A stretch of 64,000 nt of DNA, taken from JAWRCU01 sp033542235 (GTDB taxonomy: Bacteria > Pseudomonadota > Alphaproteobacteria > Rhizobiales > Rhizobiaceae). The position numbers and the translations under genes are program-made. Below are positions 52,392-61,864 of the stretch, piece by piece. The notes below the pieces were generated by a model. It made no database searches. It saw nothing but the letters and a program-made list of their open reading frames with translations, and was not told where the DNA came from. Position 1 is the first letter of the stretch, and every line of letters starts with the position of its first letter. The stretch covers positions 1 through 64,000 of the forward strand of contig NZ_JAWRCU010000009.1 in the NCBI RefSeq assembly GCF_033542235.1, given 5' to 3'.

Positions 52392-52417
52392 AAGATGACG
52401 TTTCGAAAATCAGGATG

Positions 52418-53509
52418 TCAGTCGAGAGGCGTCACCGCCCAGCGGTCAAGTCCGCTGTCGCGAAGATCGCGGATATTGGCGACCTTCTCCCTGTCGCAGG
52501 CCTCCGCGAGGCCTTTCACAATGCGGCCGGGGAGCGACGGCCCGGCATAGATCATGCCGGTATAGAGCTGAACGAGATCGGCGCCGGCGCGGATCTTTTC
52601 GATCGCAGACTCGGCGGAGTCGATGCCGCCCACTCCGATCAGCGCCATGTCGTTGCCCACCAGCCGGCGCATCCGCGCGAGTGTTGCGGTCGAACGCCTG
52701 AACAAGGGCCGCCCGGAAAGGCCGCCAGTCTCCTCGCGATATGTTCTGCCGGTGAGGCCGGAGCGGGAGAGCGTGGTATTGGAGACAATGATGCCGTCGA
52801 TGCACTTTTCGGTCGCCTCGGCGGCTATGTCGGCGAGTTCCGGCTCCCCGAGGTCCGGCGCGATCTTGAGGAAGACCGGCACCTTCCGGCTGGTCGAAAG
52901 AGCCTCGTCCCTTGCGGTCATCACCTGCGTGAGAAGCTCGCCAAGCGCCTCGCGCGACTGCATCGCCCTGAGACCCGGCGTATTGGGGGAAGAAATATTG
53001 ATCGTGAGATAGGAGGCGACGCCGGCAAATTGGCGCACACCGGCGGCATAGTCCGCGATGCGATCGTCGCTATCCTTGTTCGCGCCGATGTTGACGCCGA
53101 CGATTCCCGCCCGCGCGCCGCGCGCTTTGAGGCGCTTGAAGGCACGGTCATGCCCCTGGTTGTTGAAACCGAGCCGGTTGATGACCGCGCCGTCCTCGGC
53201 AAGCCGAAAGATGCGTGGCTTCGGGTTGCCGGGCTGCGGCCTCGGCGTCACGGTGCCGACTTCGGCGAAGCCGAAGCCGAGCTTCAGCAAAGCGTCCGGC
53301 ACTTCGGCGTTCTTGTCATAGCCTGCCGCCATGCCGAGCGGGTTGGCAAAATCGAGCCCGGCGAGGCTGACCTTCAGGCGCGGGTCCGTCGCCGGCGTCG
53401 GGCAAAGCGGCACGCCGCTCTTCAGCGCTGCGATGGAGAGCCCATGCGCCGTCTCCGGATCGAGCGCAAAGAGCGCGTTCCGGCCGAGCCAATCGAGAAC
53501 GCTCGTCAA
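52418..53509 (-). CDS. pyrD: Dihydroorotate dehydrogenase, class 2 (quinone)
   Basis: A 363-residue flavoenzyme of pyrimidine synthesis that oxidises dihydroorotate and passes electrons to quinones at the inner membrane. The N-terminal helix (SVLDWLGRNALFALDPETAHGL) is the class 2 membrane-associated extension. NPLGMAAGYDKNAE, GAVINRLGFNNQG, the catalytic Ser in NISSPNTPGL, FLKIAPDL and GVGGIDSAESAIEKIRAGADLVQLYT are all present. The start is taken as TTG at 53509, overlapping the stop of the DUF952 gene (TTGA), since it gives the family's normal N-terminus and has GGAG upstream. Confidence 0.95.
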   Translation of the reverse strand: MTSVLDWLGRNALFALDPETAHGLSIAALKSGVPLCPTPATDPRLKVSLAGLDFANPLGMAAGYDKNAEVPDALLKLGFGFAEVGTVTPRPQPGNPKPRIFRLAEDGAVINRLGFNNQGHDRAFKRLKARGARAGIVGVNIGANKDSDDRIADYAAGVRQFAGVASYLTINISSPNTPGLRAMQSREALGELLTQVMTARDEALSTSRKVPVFLKIAPDLGEPELADIAAEATEKCIDGIIVSNTTLSRSGLTGRTYREETGGLSGRPLFRRSTATLARMRRLVGNDMALIGVGGIDSAESAIEKIRAGADLVQLYTGMIYAGPSLPGRIVKGLAEACDREKVANIRDLRDSGLDRWAVTPLD

Positions 53510-53853
53510 CGGGCAAGCTCCGGGAAGACGTGCTTGCCGTCGGTACCGAGCGGCAAGGGCTTCACCCATGCCACCGCGGATAGCGGCAGCGGTCCATAGA
53601 GATGCGGAAACATTGCTCCGCCGCGCGAGGGCTCGTAACGCAAAGCGTCGCCGAGCGCCCGCCCGTCTACCGCGATCAGCAGCAGCCGCTCCTGTCCGCC
53701 AAAGTGCCGCGCCGCCGTTTCGGCGACCTGATCAGCGGTCGAGAAATGGATGAAGCCGTCGCTCCTGTCGACCGGAGCGCCGTCGAAACGGCCTTTCGCC
53801 TCCGCTTCGCGCCAGAGGTCTTCGGGGCAAATCTTGTAGATCGTCGAATGCAT
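53506..53853 (-). CDS. DUF952 domain protein
   Basis: A 115-residue small cytoplasmic protein: TIYKICPEDLWREAEAKGRFDGAPVDRSDGFIHFST at the N-terminus and FPHLYGPLPLSAV near the end are the DUF952 pattern. Biochemical function is not known. It lies directly before pyrD and overlaps it by four bases, an arrangement common in Hyphomicrobiales. The start at 53853 (MHSTIYK) is chosen over 53907 because the domain begins there. Confidence 0.9.
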   Translation of the reverse strand: MHSTIYKICPEDLWREAEAKGRFDGAPVDRSDGFIHFSTADQVAETAARHFGGQERLLLIAVDGRALGDALRYEPSRGGAMFPHLYGPLPLSAVAWVKPLPLGTDGKHVFPELAR

Positions 53854-53859
53854 TGTCGC

Positions 53860-53935
53860 GCTATAGCACGATCGCAAAAACTTGCAGACTTTTCGGATCG
53901 AGATCATGCGACAAACACAGGATCGGAGCAGGATG
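53860..53935. repeat. Possible degenerate intergenic repeat
   Basis: Contains AGCACGATCGCAAAAA and GATCATGCGACAAACAC, similar in style to rhizobial intergenic repeats, but no second close copy in the window. Weak call. Confidence 0.3.
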
Positions 53936-54080
53936 AATAGCTCCGCCCCAATTCGTCCTGCTCAATACCCCGAGCAAGTTTCAGCGGTTGAAGGGAACGG
54001 TGCCTCCCGCACCACGTTTTTTATCGCATTTCCGGCACAAAACCGGCGTAGACTGGATTGGCTTGCCGGAGGAGGCTGTC

Positions 54081-54509
54081 ATGCGGTCGGTCGTTTTGCT
54101 TGTCCCAATCCTGCTCTTTGCCTGGCTTGCCGGATCGGCCAGCGGCGCGGAGGAGCGCTATAGGCTCGAGAGAACCCAAAACGGCTATGTCCGTATGGAT
54201 ACGCAGACTGGCCAAACATCGATCTGCCAGGAGCAGGGCAACGAGCTCATCTGCAGGGCAGCAACGGAACAGGGAGGCAGCGCTCCGAAGGACGAGATCG
54301 ACCGATTGCAGGCCAGGCTCGATGCGATGGAATCGCGCATCGCCAAGCTCGAGGCGCGGCCCGCCGTTCCCGAGGCCCTGCTGCCGACCGAGCAGCAATT
54401 CAATCAATCTATGGACTACATGGAGAAGTTCTTCCACCGCTTCATGGGCATCATGAAGGACTTCGGCAAAGAAAAGAACGGTCCGGAAGCTCAACCTCAG
54501 AAGACGTGA
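54081..54509 (+). CDS. Secreted protein with coiled coil, unknown function
   Basis: A 142-residue protein with a signal peptide (MRSVVLLVPILLFAWLAGSASG), a small domain with two Cys (SICQEQGNELICRAA), a coiled coil (DEIDRLQARLDAMESRIAKLEAR, about 75-95) and a Met/Phe-rich helix (MDYMEKFFHRFMGIMKDFG). The strong GGAGGAGG site sets the start at 54081. Similar short secreted proteins are common in rhizobia; no role is known to me. Confidence 0.75.
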   Translation: MRSVVLLVPILLFAWLAGSASGAEERYRLERTQNGYVRMDTQTGQTSICQEQGNELICRAATEQGGSAPKDEIDRLQARLDAMESRIAKLEARPAVPEALLPTEQQFNQSMDYMEKFFHRFMGIMKDFGKEKNGPEAQPQKT

Positions 54510-54637
54510 CGTCCTTGTCTTAAATCTTTGCAATTCGCGATTGAATCCCTCGGCTTGATCGCGCCGAGAATCGGCGCATAGTTCGGCGGGCACCCAAGGC
54601 GCAGCGATGGCGCCAGGGGGCTTACGGGAGGGAATGG

Positions 54638-55291
54638 TTGACGACTGGCTATAAGTTCGTCATCGCCGACGATCATCCGCTGTTCCGCGGCGCGCTGAAG
54701 CAGGCCCTGGCTGGGATTGCCGAGCACACGGAGATCCTCGAAGCCGGCGATTTCGACATCGCCAAGTCGCTGGTTACGGCAAATGAGGATCTCGACCTCG
54801 TGCTGCTCGATCTCACCATGCCGGGAGCGAGCGGCCTCTCCGGCCTGATCGCGCTGCGCGGGCTAAACCATTCCGTTCCTCTGGTGGTGATCTCCGCACA
54901 TGACGATCCGGTCACGATTAGGCGTGCGCTCGATCTCGGCGCCTCCGGCTTCATCTCCAAATCCGCGAGCATCGAGGAAATCCGCAGTGCCGTCCAGGCG
55001 GTGCTGACAGGTGGCATCGTCTCGCCCGGCAATATCGAGCTCGGCACCGAGCGCGACCCGGAGATCTCCGACCTGATCCGCCGACTGCTCACCCTGACAC
55101 CGCAGCAGACCCGGGTCCTCGGCATGCTCGCCGAAGGCCTGCTCAACAAGCAGATCGCCTACGAGCTCGATGTGTCCGAGGCGACGATCAAGGCGCATGT
55201 GTCGGCGATCCTGCAGAAGCTCGGCGTCGATAGCCGCACCCAGGCCGTGATCCTGTTCGCAAAGATCGGCACGGATCCATTGCAGGTATAG
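54638..55291 (+). CDS. LuxR/NarL-family response regulator
   Basis: A 217-residue two-component regulator. The receiver domain (1-120) has the acidic pair in FVIADDHPLFR, the phospho-acceptor Asp in LVLLDLTMPG near residue 54 and the Lys in GFISKSAS near 105. The DNA-binding domain (150-210) reads LTPQQTRVLGMLAEGLLNKQIAYELDVSEATIKAHVSAILQKLGV. TTG at 54638 is the likely start with GGGAGGG upstream; the nearby ATG is out of frame. The hybrid kinase at 57335 is a possible partner. Confidence 0.9.
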   Translation: MTTGYKFVIADDHPLFRGALKQALAGIAEHTEILEAGDFDIAKSLVTANEDLDLVLLDLTMPGASGLSGLIALRGLNHSVPLVVISAHDDPVTIRRALDLGASGFISKSASIEEIRSAVQAVLTGGIVSPGNIELGTERDPEISDLIRRLLTLTPQQTRVLGMLAEGLLNKQIAYELDVSEATIKAHVSAILQKLGVDSRTQAVILFAKIGTDPLQV

Positions 55292-55326
55292 AGCATGACC
55301 GCGAAAAGCTGCAGACGCCAGAGCAT

Positions 55327-55362
55327 TTTGCAACCAAGTGGAATCACTTGGCGTTGCACAAA
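55327..55362 (+). terminator. Hairpin after the response regulator gene
   Basis: CCAAGTG/CACTTGG stem extended by GCAA/TTGC with a GAAT loop, flanked by TTTT and AAAA, in a stretch (55292-55390) that looks like a degenerate intergenic repeat. Confidence 0.55.
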
Positions 55363-55411
55363 AGCAGCAAAAACAATCAGATAGAGCATAAGCCCGGATT
55401 TGTCCCGGGGA

Positions 55412-56650
55412 TCAGCCATTCTTATCCAGCGCGGCCAAGATTCGATATGCGGCCTTCACCCGCTCCGCGATGGGATAGTTCTTGTTGGCCAGCATCACTA
55501 TGCCGACGCCCTTGGCGGGAATGAAGGCGACATAGGCGCCGAAACCGTTGGTGGAGCCGGTCTTGTTGATCAGCACGCTATCCCGGGGCGGCAGCGGCGG
55601 AGAAAGCCGCTCGGCTCGATTGGGCTTAAGCGCCATGTCCCTGGAGTTCCCCGCGAGCAGCCGGGCGAGATCCGTCGGATAGGCATACATCTCCCACCCC
55701 AGTCCCTGCACCATGTCGCCCACCTCGTAGTATCCGGTGTGCGTAGCGGCGATGGCGCGTCCCAACGTTTCGTCCAGCTCCGCGCCGCTCATGTTTGCTT
55801 CAACGAAGCGGAGCATGTCGGCCGCCGTTGTCTTCACGCCATAGGCTTGCGAGTCCAGAACGCCCGGCGTCACCCGAACGGGCTTGCCATGCCTGGAATA
55901 TCCGTAAGCGTAGTCGCCCATCCGGTTTTGCGGAACCCTGATGTAGGTGCTGGTCAGGCCGAGCGCGGGGAAGAGCTTCTGCTGCATCAGTTCATCGAAA
56001 GGCTCGCCCATGCTTCTGGCGGCCAGATAGCCAAACAGGCCGATGCTCGGGTTCGAATATTGCCGATGCGTTCCTGCGGCAAACGCCGGTCGCCAGCTTC
56101 TGAAATACGCGGTCATCTTCTCCTGATCGGTGACATCGTCCGGAAACTGCAAGGGCAGGCCGCCCGCCGTGTAGGTCGCGAGGTCGAGAAGACTGATCTT
56201 GTCGAAGCTGCTTCCGGAGAGAGCGGTCCAATGTTTGCTCACCCTGTCCGAGAGAGACAGGTTGCCGAGCGCCTCGGCGTAGGATGCAAGCGTTGCGGTG
56301 AAGGTCTTGCTGACCGAGCCGATCTCGAAAATGGTGTCGTTGCCGACCTTTTGCCCGCTCTCCTTGGACGCGACGCCGTAGTTGAAGACATACCGCTCGC
56401 CCCGCACCGTGATCGCCACGGCCATGCCGGGAATTCCATTGTCTTTCATGACCGGCCCGACCGCGGCCTGGACAAGGTGGGCGAGCTCGGCCTGGCCGCT
56501 GCCCTCTGCGGCATACGCGCTTGTGCTGAAGGACAAGGAAACGCCCGCGGTAATTCCAAGCCCGGCTCGCGTTCCGGTTTGCAGGGTGGCAGCCGGGACA
56601 GCGAACAAAGCGCCGGCAAGCACCTGCCGGCGTGACAATAGCCTTGTCAT
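55412..56650 (-). CDS. Class C beta-lactamase-like serine hydrolase
   Basis: A 412-residue exported serine hydrolase. The N-terminus has an LSRRQVLAGAL twin-arginine-like signal. The three active-site boxes are present: S-x-x-K as SVSKTF near residue 98, Y-x-N as YSNPS near 185 and K-T-G as NKTGSTNGFG near 350. The NTIFEIGSVSKTFTATL context and the length fit AmpC-type beta-lactamases, although DD-peptidases and esterases of the same fold cannot be ruled out. Start at 56650 (MTRLLS) with GATAGGA upstream. No ampR gene is adjacent. Confidence 0.85.
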   Translation of the reverse strand: MTRLLSRRQVLAGALFAVPAATLQTGTRAGLGITAGVSLSFSTSAYAAEGSGQAELAHLVQAAVGPVMKDNGIPGMAVAITVRGERYVFNYGVASKESGQKVGNDTIFEIGSVSKTFTATLASYAEALGNLSLSDRVSKHWTALSGSSFDKISLLDLATYTAGGLPLQFPDDVTDQEKMTAYFRSWRPAFAAGTHRQYSNPSIGLFGYLAARSMGEPFDELMQQKLFPALGLTSTYIRVPQNRMGDYAYGYSRHGKPVRVTPGVLDSQAYGVKTTAADMLRFVEANMSGAELDETLGRAIAATHTGYYEVGDMVQGLGWEMYAYPTDLARLLAGNSRDMALKPNRAERLSPPLPPRDSVLINKTGSTNGFGAYVAFIPAKGVGIVMLANKNYPIAERVKAAYRILAALDKNG

Positions 56651-56892
56651 TCCTATCTTCCCCTCCGATTGGTGCAGGATAGAGAGTCGGCCGCGGAGCC
56701 CGCGAGTTAGGGACCTCTGGCAAGGCACTATGGCGGCTGCATTTCCCCTGGGCAAATGATCAATTCTGGACTGAGCCATGAGAAAATGTTGGGCTTGGAA
56801 TCGCCGACAGCTCGGCATTGAGCATGCTTGACAAAAGGCTGCTCGAGACGCAGCCCATCGGCGATTACAGCTTCGTGAGCAGAGCAACGACG

Positions 56893-57308
56893 ATGAAAGT
56901 GGACTTCACTGATCTTCTACTTGCGTTCGAATTCGTGAGCTTCGACGGAAGCGGCGTGAACAGGGCCTATCTGTGCAGAGAGACAGGCAAGATCTATTGG
57001 AAATCGCAGTGGGACGATGATGTCGAAGAACTGCCGGACGATCTCGGGGCTCCCGCGAAATACCTCGCCATTCCGGACAAGAGACAGCTCGATCTCGGCA
57101 AACCGTGGTGCTGAAATTCGCGCGCGACCACCTGCCGGACGACTACGATAAAGTCTGGGAGATTTTCAGCCGGTCAGGTGCCTATTCCCGCTTCAAGGAC
57201 CTGTTGGCGTACCGGCACGCGGTTGATCGATGGCACGCCTTCGAGCAGGAAGCTACAGAGCAGGCTTTGAGGGACTGGTGTGAGCTTCATGAAATCGAGG
57301 TCGGCTGA
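56893..57308 (+). pseudogene. UPF0158-family protein gene split by a frameshift
   Basis: The first part (from MKVDFTDLLLAFEFVS) ends at a stop at 57112 after PDKRQLDLGKPWC; the remainder runs in another frame from about 57105 as VLKFARDHLPDDYDKVWEIF through GAYSRFKDLL and ALRDWCELHEIEV. Joined, they give a normal UPF0158 protein of about 140 residues, so one base appears to be lost near 57100 in AAACCGTGGTGC. This is a real recent mutation or a sequencing error. An in-frame start upstream at 56824 is possible. Function of the family is unknown. Confidence 0.8.
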
Positions 57309-57334
57309 CGCGGAGCTATCGCAAAAGAACGCCC

Positions 57335-60300
57335 TTATTCCGCCGCTACCGCCATGCGCCGCACGCGCGTCATCATCGAGCGCAGTGCCGCCGGCTTGAC
57401 CGGCTTGTTGATGACGGGCACGTCCATCGCCTGGGCGGCGGCGCGGACCTCGCCTGAACGGTCGGCGGTGATCAATATAGCGGCCGTCTCCGCGCCATGG
57501 ATCGCGCGCAGCTTGCGGATAGTGTCGAGGCCGGTCTCGCCGTCGAGGTGGTAGTCGGCAAGCACGACGTCCGGCGCCGGCAGGATAGCGCGCTGTGCTT
57601 CGAACGCGGCCGAGCCCGCGAAAGTCCAGACCCGGCAATCCCACCGTTCGAGGAGCAGGCGCATGCCGTCGAGGATGCGCGGGTCGTTGTCGATGCAGAA
57701 GACTGCAAGCCCGTTGAGCGCTGCACCGGTATGCATCTCGGGCCTGGCCGCGACTGTTTGCGCGGGCTCGCACGCAGCCGCCGGCACGATGACAGAGAAC
57801 TTCGTGCCCTTGCCTTTCTCCGAGAAAATCCTGATCTCGAGCCTGAGCACGCGCGCGATCCTGTCGACGATCGAGAGGCCGAGCCCCAACCCCTGCGCTT
57901 CGCGCGCGCCTTCGTCGAGGCGCGTGAACTCGCGGAACACGGTGCTGAGCTTCTCCGGCGCAATTCCGATGCCGGTATCGATGACCTGCAGCTCGACCAG
58001 CTCGCCGCGCCGGCGCACTCCGACGAGCACCCGACCCCTGCGGGTGTATTTGATCGCGTTGGAGACGAGATTCTGGACGAGGCGGCGCAAAAGGCTGCGA
58101 TCCGTGTTCACGGCGATGGAAGAAGGAACGATGCGCAGCTCGAGCTTCTTTTCGGCCGCCATCGGCATGAAATCGGTCTCGATCTGCCGCATCAGCCCGC
58201 CAAGCTGGAACACGCTTTCAGACGGCTTCATGGCGCCGGCGTCGAGACGCGAGATGTCGAGCACTGCTCCGAGGATCGTCTCGACCGATTCCAGAGAGGA
58301 CCCGATCCTCGTCGCCGCCTCGCCGACTTCGCCCTTGCCGGCCTTTTCCATGAGGGACGCGCAATAGAGCCGCGCCGCATTGAGGGGCTGGAGTATGTCG
58401 TGACCTGCTGCGGCAAGGAAGCGCGTCTTGCCGAGATTGGCTTCCTCGGCAAGCATCTGCGCCTGCGCGAGTTCCTCGTTGACGCGGGTGAGTTCGGCCG
58501 TGCGGCTCCTCACCCGCTGCTCCAGCGTCTCGTTGATGCGTTTCAGCGCGAGGTCAGCCCCCACACGCTGGGTAATGTCGGCATAGGTGGCGACCAGTCC
58601 GCCGTCCGGCATCGGATTGGACCTGATCTCGATGATGCGGCCAAGCGACTTCAGCTCGATCTGCCAGGGTCGTGCATTGAAATCCGTCAGTCGATCGAGC
58701 AGCGGAGCGATGGCATCGTGCCTGAGGTCGCCGCGTTCGGCCAGGAAGCGGAGCATATGGTCGAGCGAGACGCCCACCTGTCCCATCTTGTCCGGCAGGT
58801 CCAACAGCGCGCGATACTGCCTGTTCCAGCAGGTCAAGCGGAAGTCCTTGTCGAGGACGGTGATACCTTGCTCCATCTGGTCGAGTGCGATCTGCAGCAG
58901 ATCGCGGTTGTGCTGGAGCGCCTCGGTAGCATCGTCGAGCAGGCGGAAGGCGTCCTTCGCGGTCTTGTCGTGCCGCTGGAAGAGCAGCGACAGGATCAGC
59001 CGCGCCGAGGCCGAGCCGACGGCGCTCGCAAGTAGTTGCTCGGAGAAGCGGACGAGATCCATGCTCGCGGGCTGGTTGCCGGCGAGCTTGCTTCCGCCGA
59101 TGCTCGTCTCGAAGGTCTGGAACGAGCGCTCCGTCCGCTCTACCCCTAGAAATCGCGAGATTGTGTCCTTGAGGTCGTTGACCGTGACCGCGGTGCGAAA
59201 GCGCCGGAGCGACGGCACCGGATTGGCGTCGCGGGGCACGAAGATCGAGGCCTGGATGCGTTCCAGCGGGAGCGAAGCGCGCGACAGCGAGCCGAGCACG
59301 AAGAACAGCGTGTTGATCGCCAGGCTCCACAGCACGCCGTGGTTCAGCGGTTCGGCAACCGTCCCGAACAGGGCTTGCGGCCTGAGCGCTTCGATGCCGA
59401 AGAGGCCCTCCGTCAGCATCGATGTGTCGGGCGCGGAAAGCGACGGCAGCATCAGTGTATAGAACCAGACCAATATGCCGGCGGACATTCCAAGGACGGC
59501 CCCCCGCGCATTGGCGCGGCGCCAGATGAGGCCGCCGAACAAGGACGGCGCGAACTGCGCGATCGCCGCGAACGACATCAGCCCGATCGAGGCGAGGTGG
59601 GCATCGTTGGTGCTCTTGCGGTAGTACAGGAAGGCGACGAACAGGATGACGAAGATCGAGGCACGGCGGATGTTGAGGATAACGCTCGACCAGTCCTCGT
59701 TTTGGCCGCCGCTATGCTTGAGCAGCCGCCGCATGAAGAGCGGGATCACCAGATCGTTGGAGATCATGATCGACAGTGCCACGCTGGCGACGATGACCAT
59801 GGCGGTTGCGGCCGAAAGCCCGCCGATGAAGGCGGCCATGGCAAGGAAATCGTAGCCATTGAGCAGCGGAAGCGACAGCACGTAGAGATCGGCACTGGTA
59901 CGCTCGCCCACCTTCGCTGCGCCGGCGAAGGCGAGCGGGATGACGAACAGGTTGATCGCCACGAGATAGACGGGAAAGACCCAGCTCGCGGTCTTGAATT
60001 CGCTCTCGCTGCGGTTCTCCACGACGGTCACGTAGAACTGCCGCGGCAACATGATGACGGCGAAGCCGGAAAGGATCGTCGTTACAACCCAGGTGCCCAG
60101 AGAGGTGCGATACTCCACCGCCGCCTGCACTCTCGGGCTCGCCATCACCGCATCGACCAAGCCGGCCGGCGAGCCGAACAGGAAGAAGGTTGCCGTCGCG
60201 CCGACGGCAAGGAAGGCGGCGAGCTTGACGACCGATTCGACCGCGACCGCCAGGACCAGCCCATCCTGGTGTTCCGTCGCATCGGCATGACGCGTGCCGA

Positions 60301-60832
60301 AGAGTGAAGCGAATATCGCAAGCAGGATCGCGACCATCAGCGAGATGTCGTTGGCGAGCGGATCGAAATTCACCGGCATTTCCGAATAGTGCTCGACCAT
60401 CAGGCTGACCGAGCCGGAGATCGCCTTGAGCTGCAGCGCGATATAGGGAATCGCGCCGATCACCGCGATCAACGTTGCGATCAGGCCGACATGAAAGCTC
60501 TTGCCGTAGCGGGCGCCGAGGAGGTCGGCGATCGAAGTGATCTTCTCGGCCTTGGCGAGCCGGATCACGCGCTGCAGGAGTGGCCTGCAGAACACGAAGA
60601 CGAAGATCGGTCCGATATAGATCGTCAGGAATTCCGGGCCGCGCTCGGAGGCAAGGCCGACCGAGCCGAAGAAGGTCCAGGAGGTGCAGTAGATGGCGAG
60701 GCTGAGCGCATAGATGTAAGGCCGCGGCTTGCCGGCGCCGTGCGCGGCCGCACGGCGGTCGCCAATGCTCGCGATCGCAAAGAGCAGCGAGACATAGGCG
60801 ATCGCGATGAGCGCGATAGCCAGGCCCTGCAC
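57335..60832 (-). CDS. SLC5-type transporter/histidine kinase/receiver hybrid sensor
   Basis: A 1165-residue membrane sensor. The first 500 or so residues form a sodium:solute-symporter-like domain with about 13 helices (YALSLAIYCTSWTFFGSVGLASERGPEFLTIYIGP). A PAS region follows (QIALDQMEQGITVLDKDFRLTCWN, about 635), then a coiled coil, the H box KTRFLAAAGHDILQPLNAARL near 785, N box NAIKYT near 910 and G boxes DTGIGIAPE and GLGLGLSIVDR, and a C-terminal receiver with Asp in VLADYHLDGETG near 1095. GTG start at 60832 with AGGGAGG upstream. Such proteins (CbrA-like) sense nutrients. The LuxR-type regulator at 54638 may take part in the same chain. Confidence 0.92.
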   Translation of the reverse strand: MQGLAIALIAIAYVSLLFAIASIGDRRAAAHGAGKPRPYIYALSLAIYCTSWTFFGSVGLASERGPEFLTIYIGPIFVFVFCRPLLQRVIRLAKAEKITSIADLLGARYGKSFHVGLIATLIAVIGAIPYIALQLKAISGSVSLMVEHYSEMPVNFDPLANDISLMVAILLAIFASLFGTRHADATEHQDGLVLAVAVESVVKLAAFLAVGATATFFLFGSPAGLVDAVMASPRVQAAVEYRTSLGTWVVTTILSGFAVIMLPRQFYVTVVENRSESEFKTASWVFPVYLVAINLFVIPLAFAGAAKVGERTSADLYVLSLPLLNGYDFLAMAAFIGGLSAATAMVIVASVALSIMISNDLVIPLFMRRLLKHSGGQNEDWSSVILNIRRASIFVILFVAFLYYRKSTNDAHLASIGLMSFAAIAQFAPSLFGGLIWRRANARGAVLGMSAGILVWFYTLMLPSLSAPDTSMLTEGLFGIEALRPQALFGTVAEPLNHGVLWSLAINTLFFVLGSLSRASLPLERIQASIFVPRDANPVPSLRRFRTAVTVNDLKDTISRFLGVERTERSFQTFETSIGGSKLAGNQPASMDLVRFSEQLLASAVGSASARLILSLLFQRHDKTAKDAFRLLDDATEALQHNRDLLQIALDQMEQGITVLDKDFRLTCWNRQYRALLDLPDKMGQVGVSLDHMLRFLAERGDLRHDAIAPLLDRLTDFNARPWQIELKSLGRIIEIRSNPMPDGGLVATYADITQRVGADLALKRINETLEQRVRSRTAELTRVNEELAQAQMLAEEANLGKTRFLAAAGHDILQPLNAARLYCASLMEKAGKGEVGEAATRIGSSLESVETILGAVLDISRLDAGAMKPSESVFQLGGLMRQIETDFMPMAAEKKLELRIVPSSIAVNTDRSLLRRLVQNLVSNAIKYTRRGRVLVGVRRRGELVELQVIDTGIGIAPEKLSTVFREFTRLDEGAREAQGLGLGLSIVDRIARVLRLEIRIFSEKGKGTKFSVIVPAAACEPAQTVAARPEMHTGAALNGLAVFCIDNDPRILDGMRLLLERWDCRVWTFAGSAAFEAQRAILPAPDVVLADYHLDGETGLDTIRKLRAIHGAETAAILITADRSGEVRAAAQAMDVPVINKPVKPAALRSMMTRVRRMAVAAE

Positions 60833-61060
60833 GCCATTCCTCCCTTGACGTTGGCCAAGAACAGCTCCCTGGCGATGCTTGCTCGCCTGAAACTGTCATC
60901 CGAGCCGCACAATAGCGCCTCTCGCTCAACCGTGCCAATCGGCAGATCAACCCTAAGTCCTTCTTTCACGTCGCAGCCTTTTTGCTATGGTCGCCACGGC
61001 AGAGGTTTTGTCATGGCGAGATTCGCGATGCGCGGTCCGTTCGGCTTTTGGGAGGATACG

Positions 61061-61486
61061 ATGCTGAAGGAATTCCAGGAATTCATTGCCAAAGGCAACG
61101 TCATGGACCTTGCCGTCGGTATCATTATCGGTGGCGCGTTCGGCCTGATCGTTAATTCACTGGTCAACGACATCGTCATGCCGATCGTCGGCGCGATCTT
61201 CGGCGGCTTCGACTTCTCGAACTACTTCCTGCCGCTCTCCCACAATGTGAATGCGACCTCGCTGGCAGAGGCGCGCAAGCAGGGCGCTGTGTTTGCCTAT
61301 GGCAACTTCATCACGGTAGTCATCAATTTCCTGATCCTGGCATTCATCATCTTCCTCATGGTGAAGGCGGTGAACACGCTGCGCCGCCAGATTGAGCGGG
61401 AGAAGCCGGCTGAAAAACCCGCAGCGGCCCCGCCGGAAGATGTTCGGCTCCTCACCGAAATCCGGGATTTGCTGGCGAGGAAATAA
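61061..61486 (+). CDS. mscL: Large-conductance mechanosensitive channel
   Basis: A 141-residue pressure-release channel of the inner membrane. The N-terminal helix and first membrane segment read MLKEFQEFIAKGNVMDLAVGIIIGGAFG, followed by VNSLVNDIVMPIVGAIFGG, a periplasmic loop and the second membrane segment YGNFITVVINFLILAFIIFLMVK, then a C-terminal helix ending LLTEIRDLLARK. Length is normal. GGAGG precedes the ATG at 61061. Confidence 0.97.
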   Translation: MLKEFQEFIAKGNVMDLAVGIIIGGAFGLIVNSLVNDIVMPIVGAIFGGFDFSNYFLPLSHNVNATSLAEARKQGAVFAYGNFITVVINFLILAFIIFLMVKAVNTLRRQIEREKPAEKPAAAPPEDVRLLTEIRDLLARK

Positions 61487-61562
61487 GACAGGCGACATTT
61501 TCTCCTGCAAATTGCTGGCTGGGAGGCAGTTGGGATTACCGCGGATAGGCCCGCGGGACAGC

Positions 61563-61718
61563 GCCCCCCTCTGTCCTGCCGGACATCTCCCCCACAAGGG
61601 GGGAGATTGGACGGCCGCGATGATTTCGCCGACCTGCAGCGTTTGCGATTGTTGAAACCAACGATGACAGCCAATCTCCCCCCTTGTGGGGGAGATGTCC
61701 GGCAGGACAGAGGGGGGC
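61563..61718. repeat. Perfect 48-base inverted repeat element
   Basis: Arms 61563-61610 and 61671-61718 are exact complements over 48 bases and start GCCCCCCTCTGTCCTGCCGG; each arm holds an inner CTCCCCC/GGGGGAG hairpin. The 60-base centre is less structured. It is a different family from the repeats at 4721 and 9996, with which it shares the CCTGCCGGACATCTC core. It fills most of the gap between mscL and the aminotransferase. Confidence 0.92.
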
Positions 61719-61864
61719 AACGTAGGGCGCCAGGTCTTCCGATATCTCGGAAGAAGAAACGCCGCTACTTCGGCGTCTCGCCTCCGCCTGCACCAATCGA
61801 TCTTCCTCGCCTAGCACCAGCCAAGCCGCTATTCGAACTTCACCAGCGAAATCCGGATCATGCC

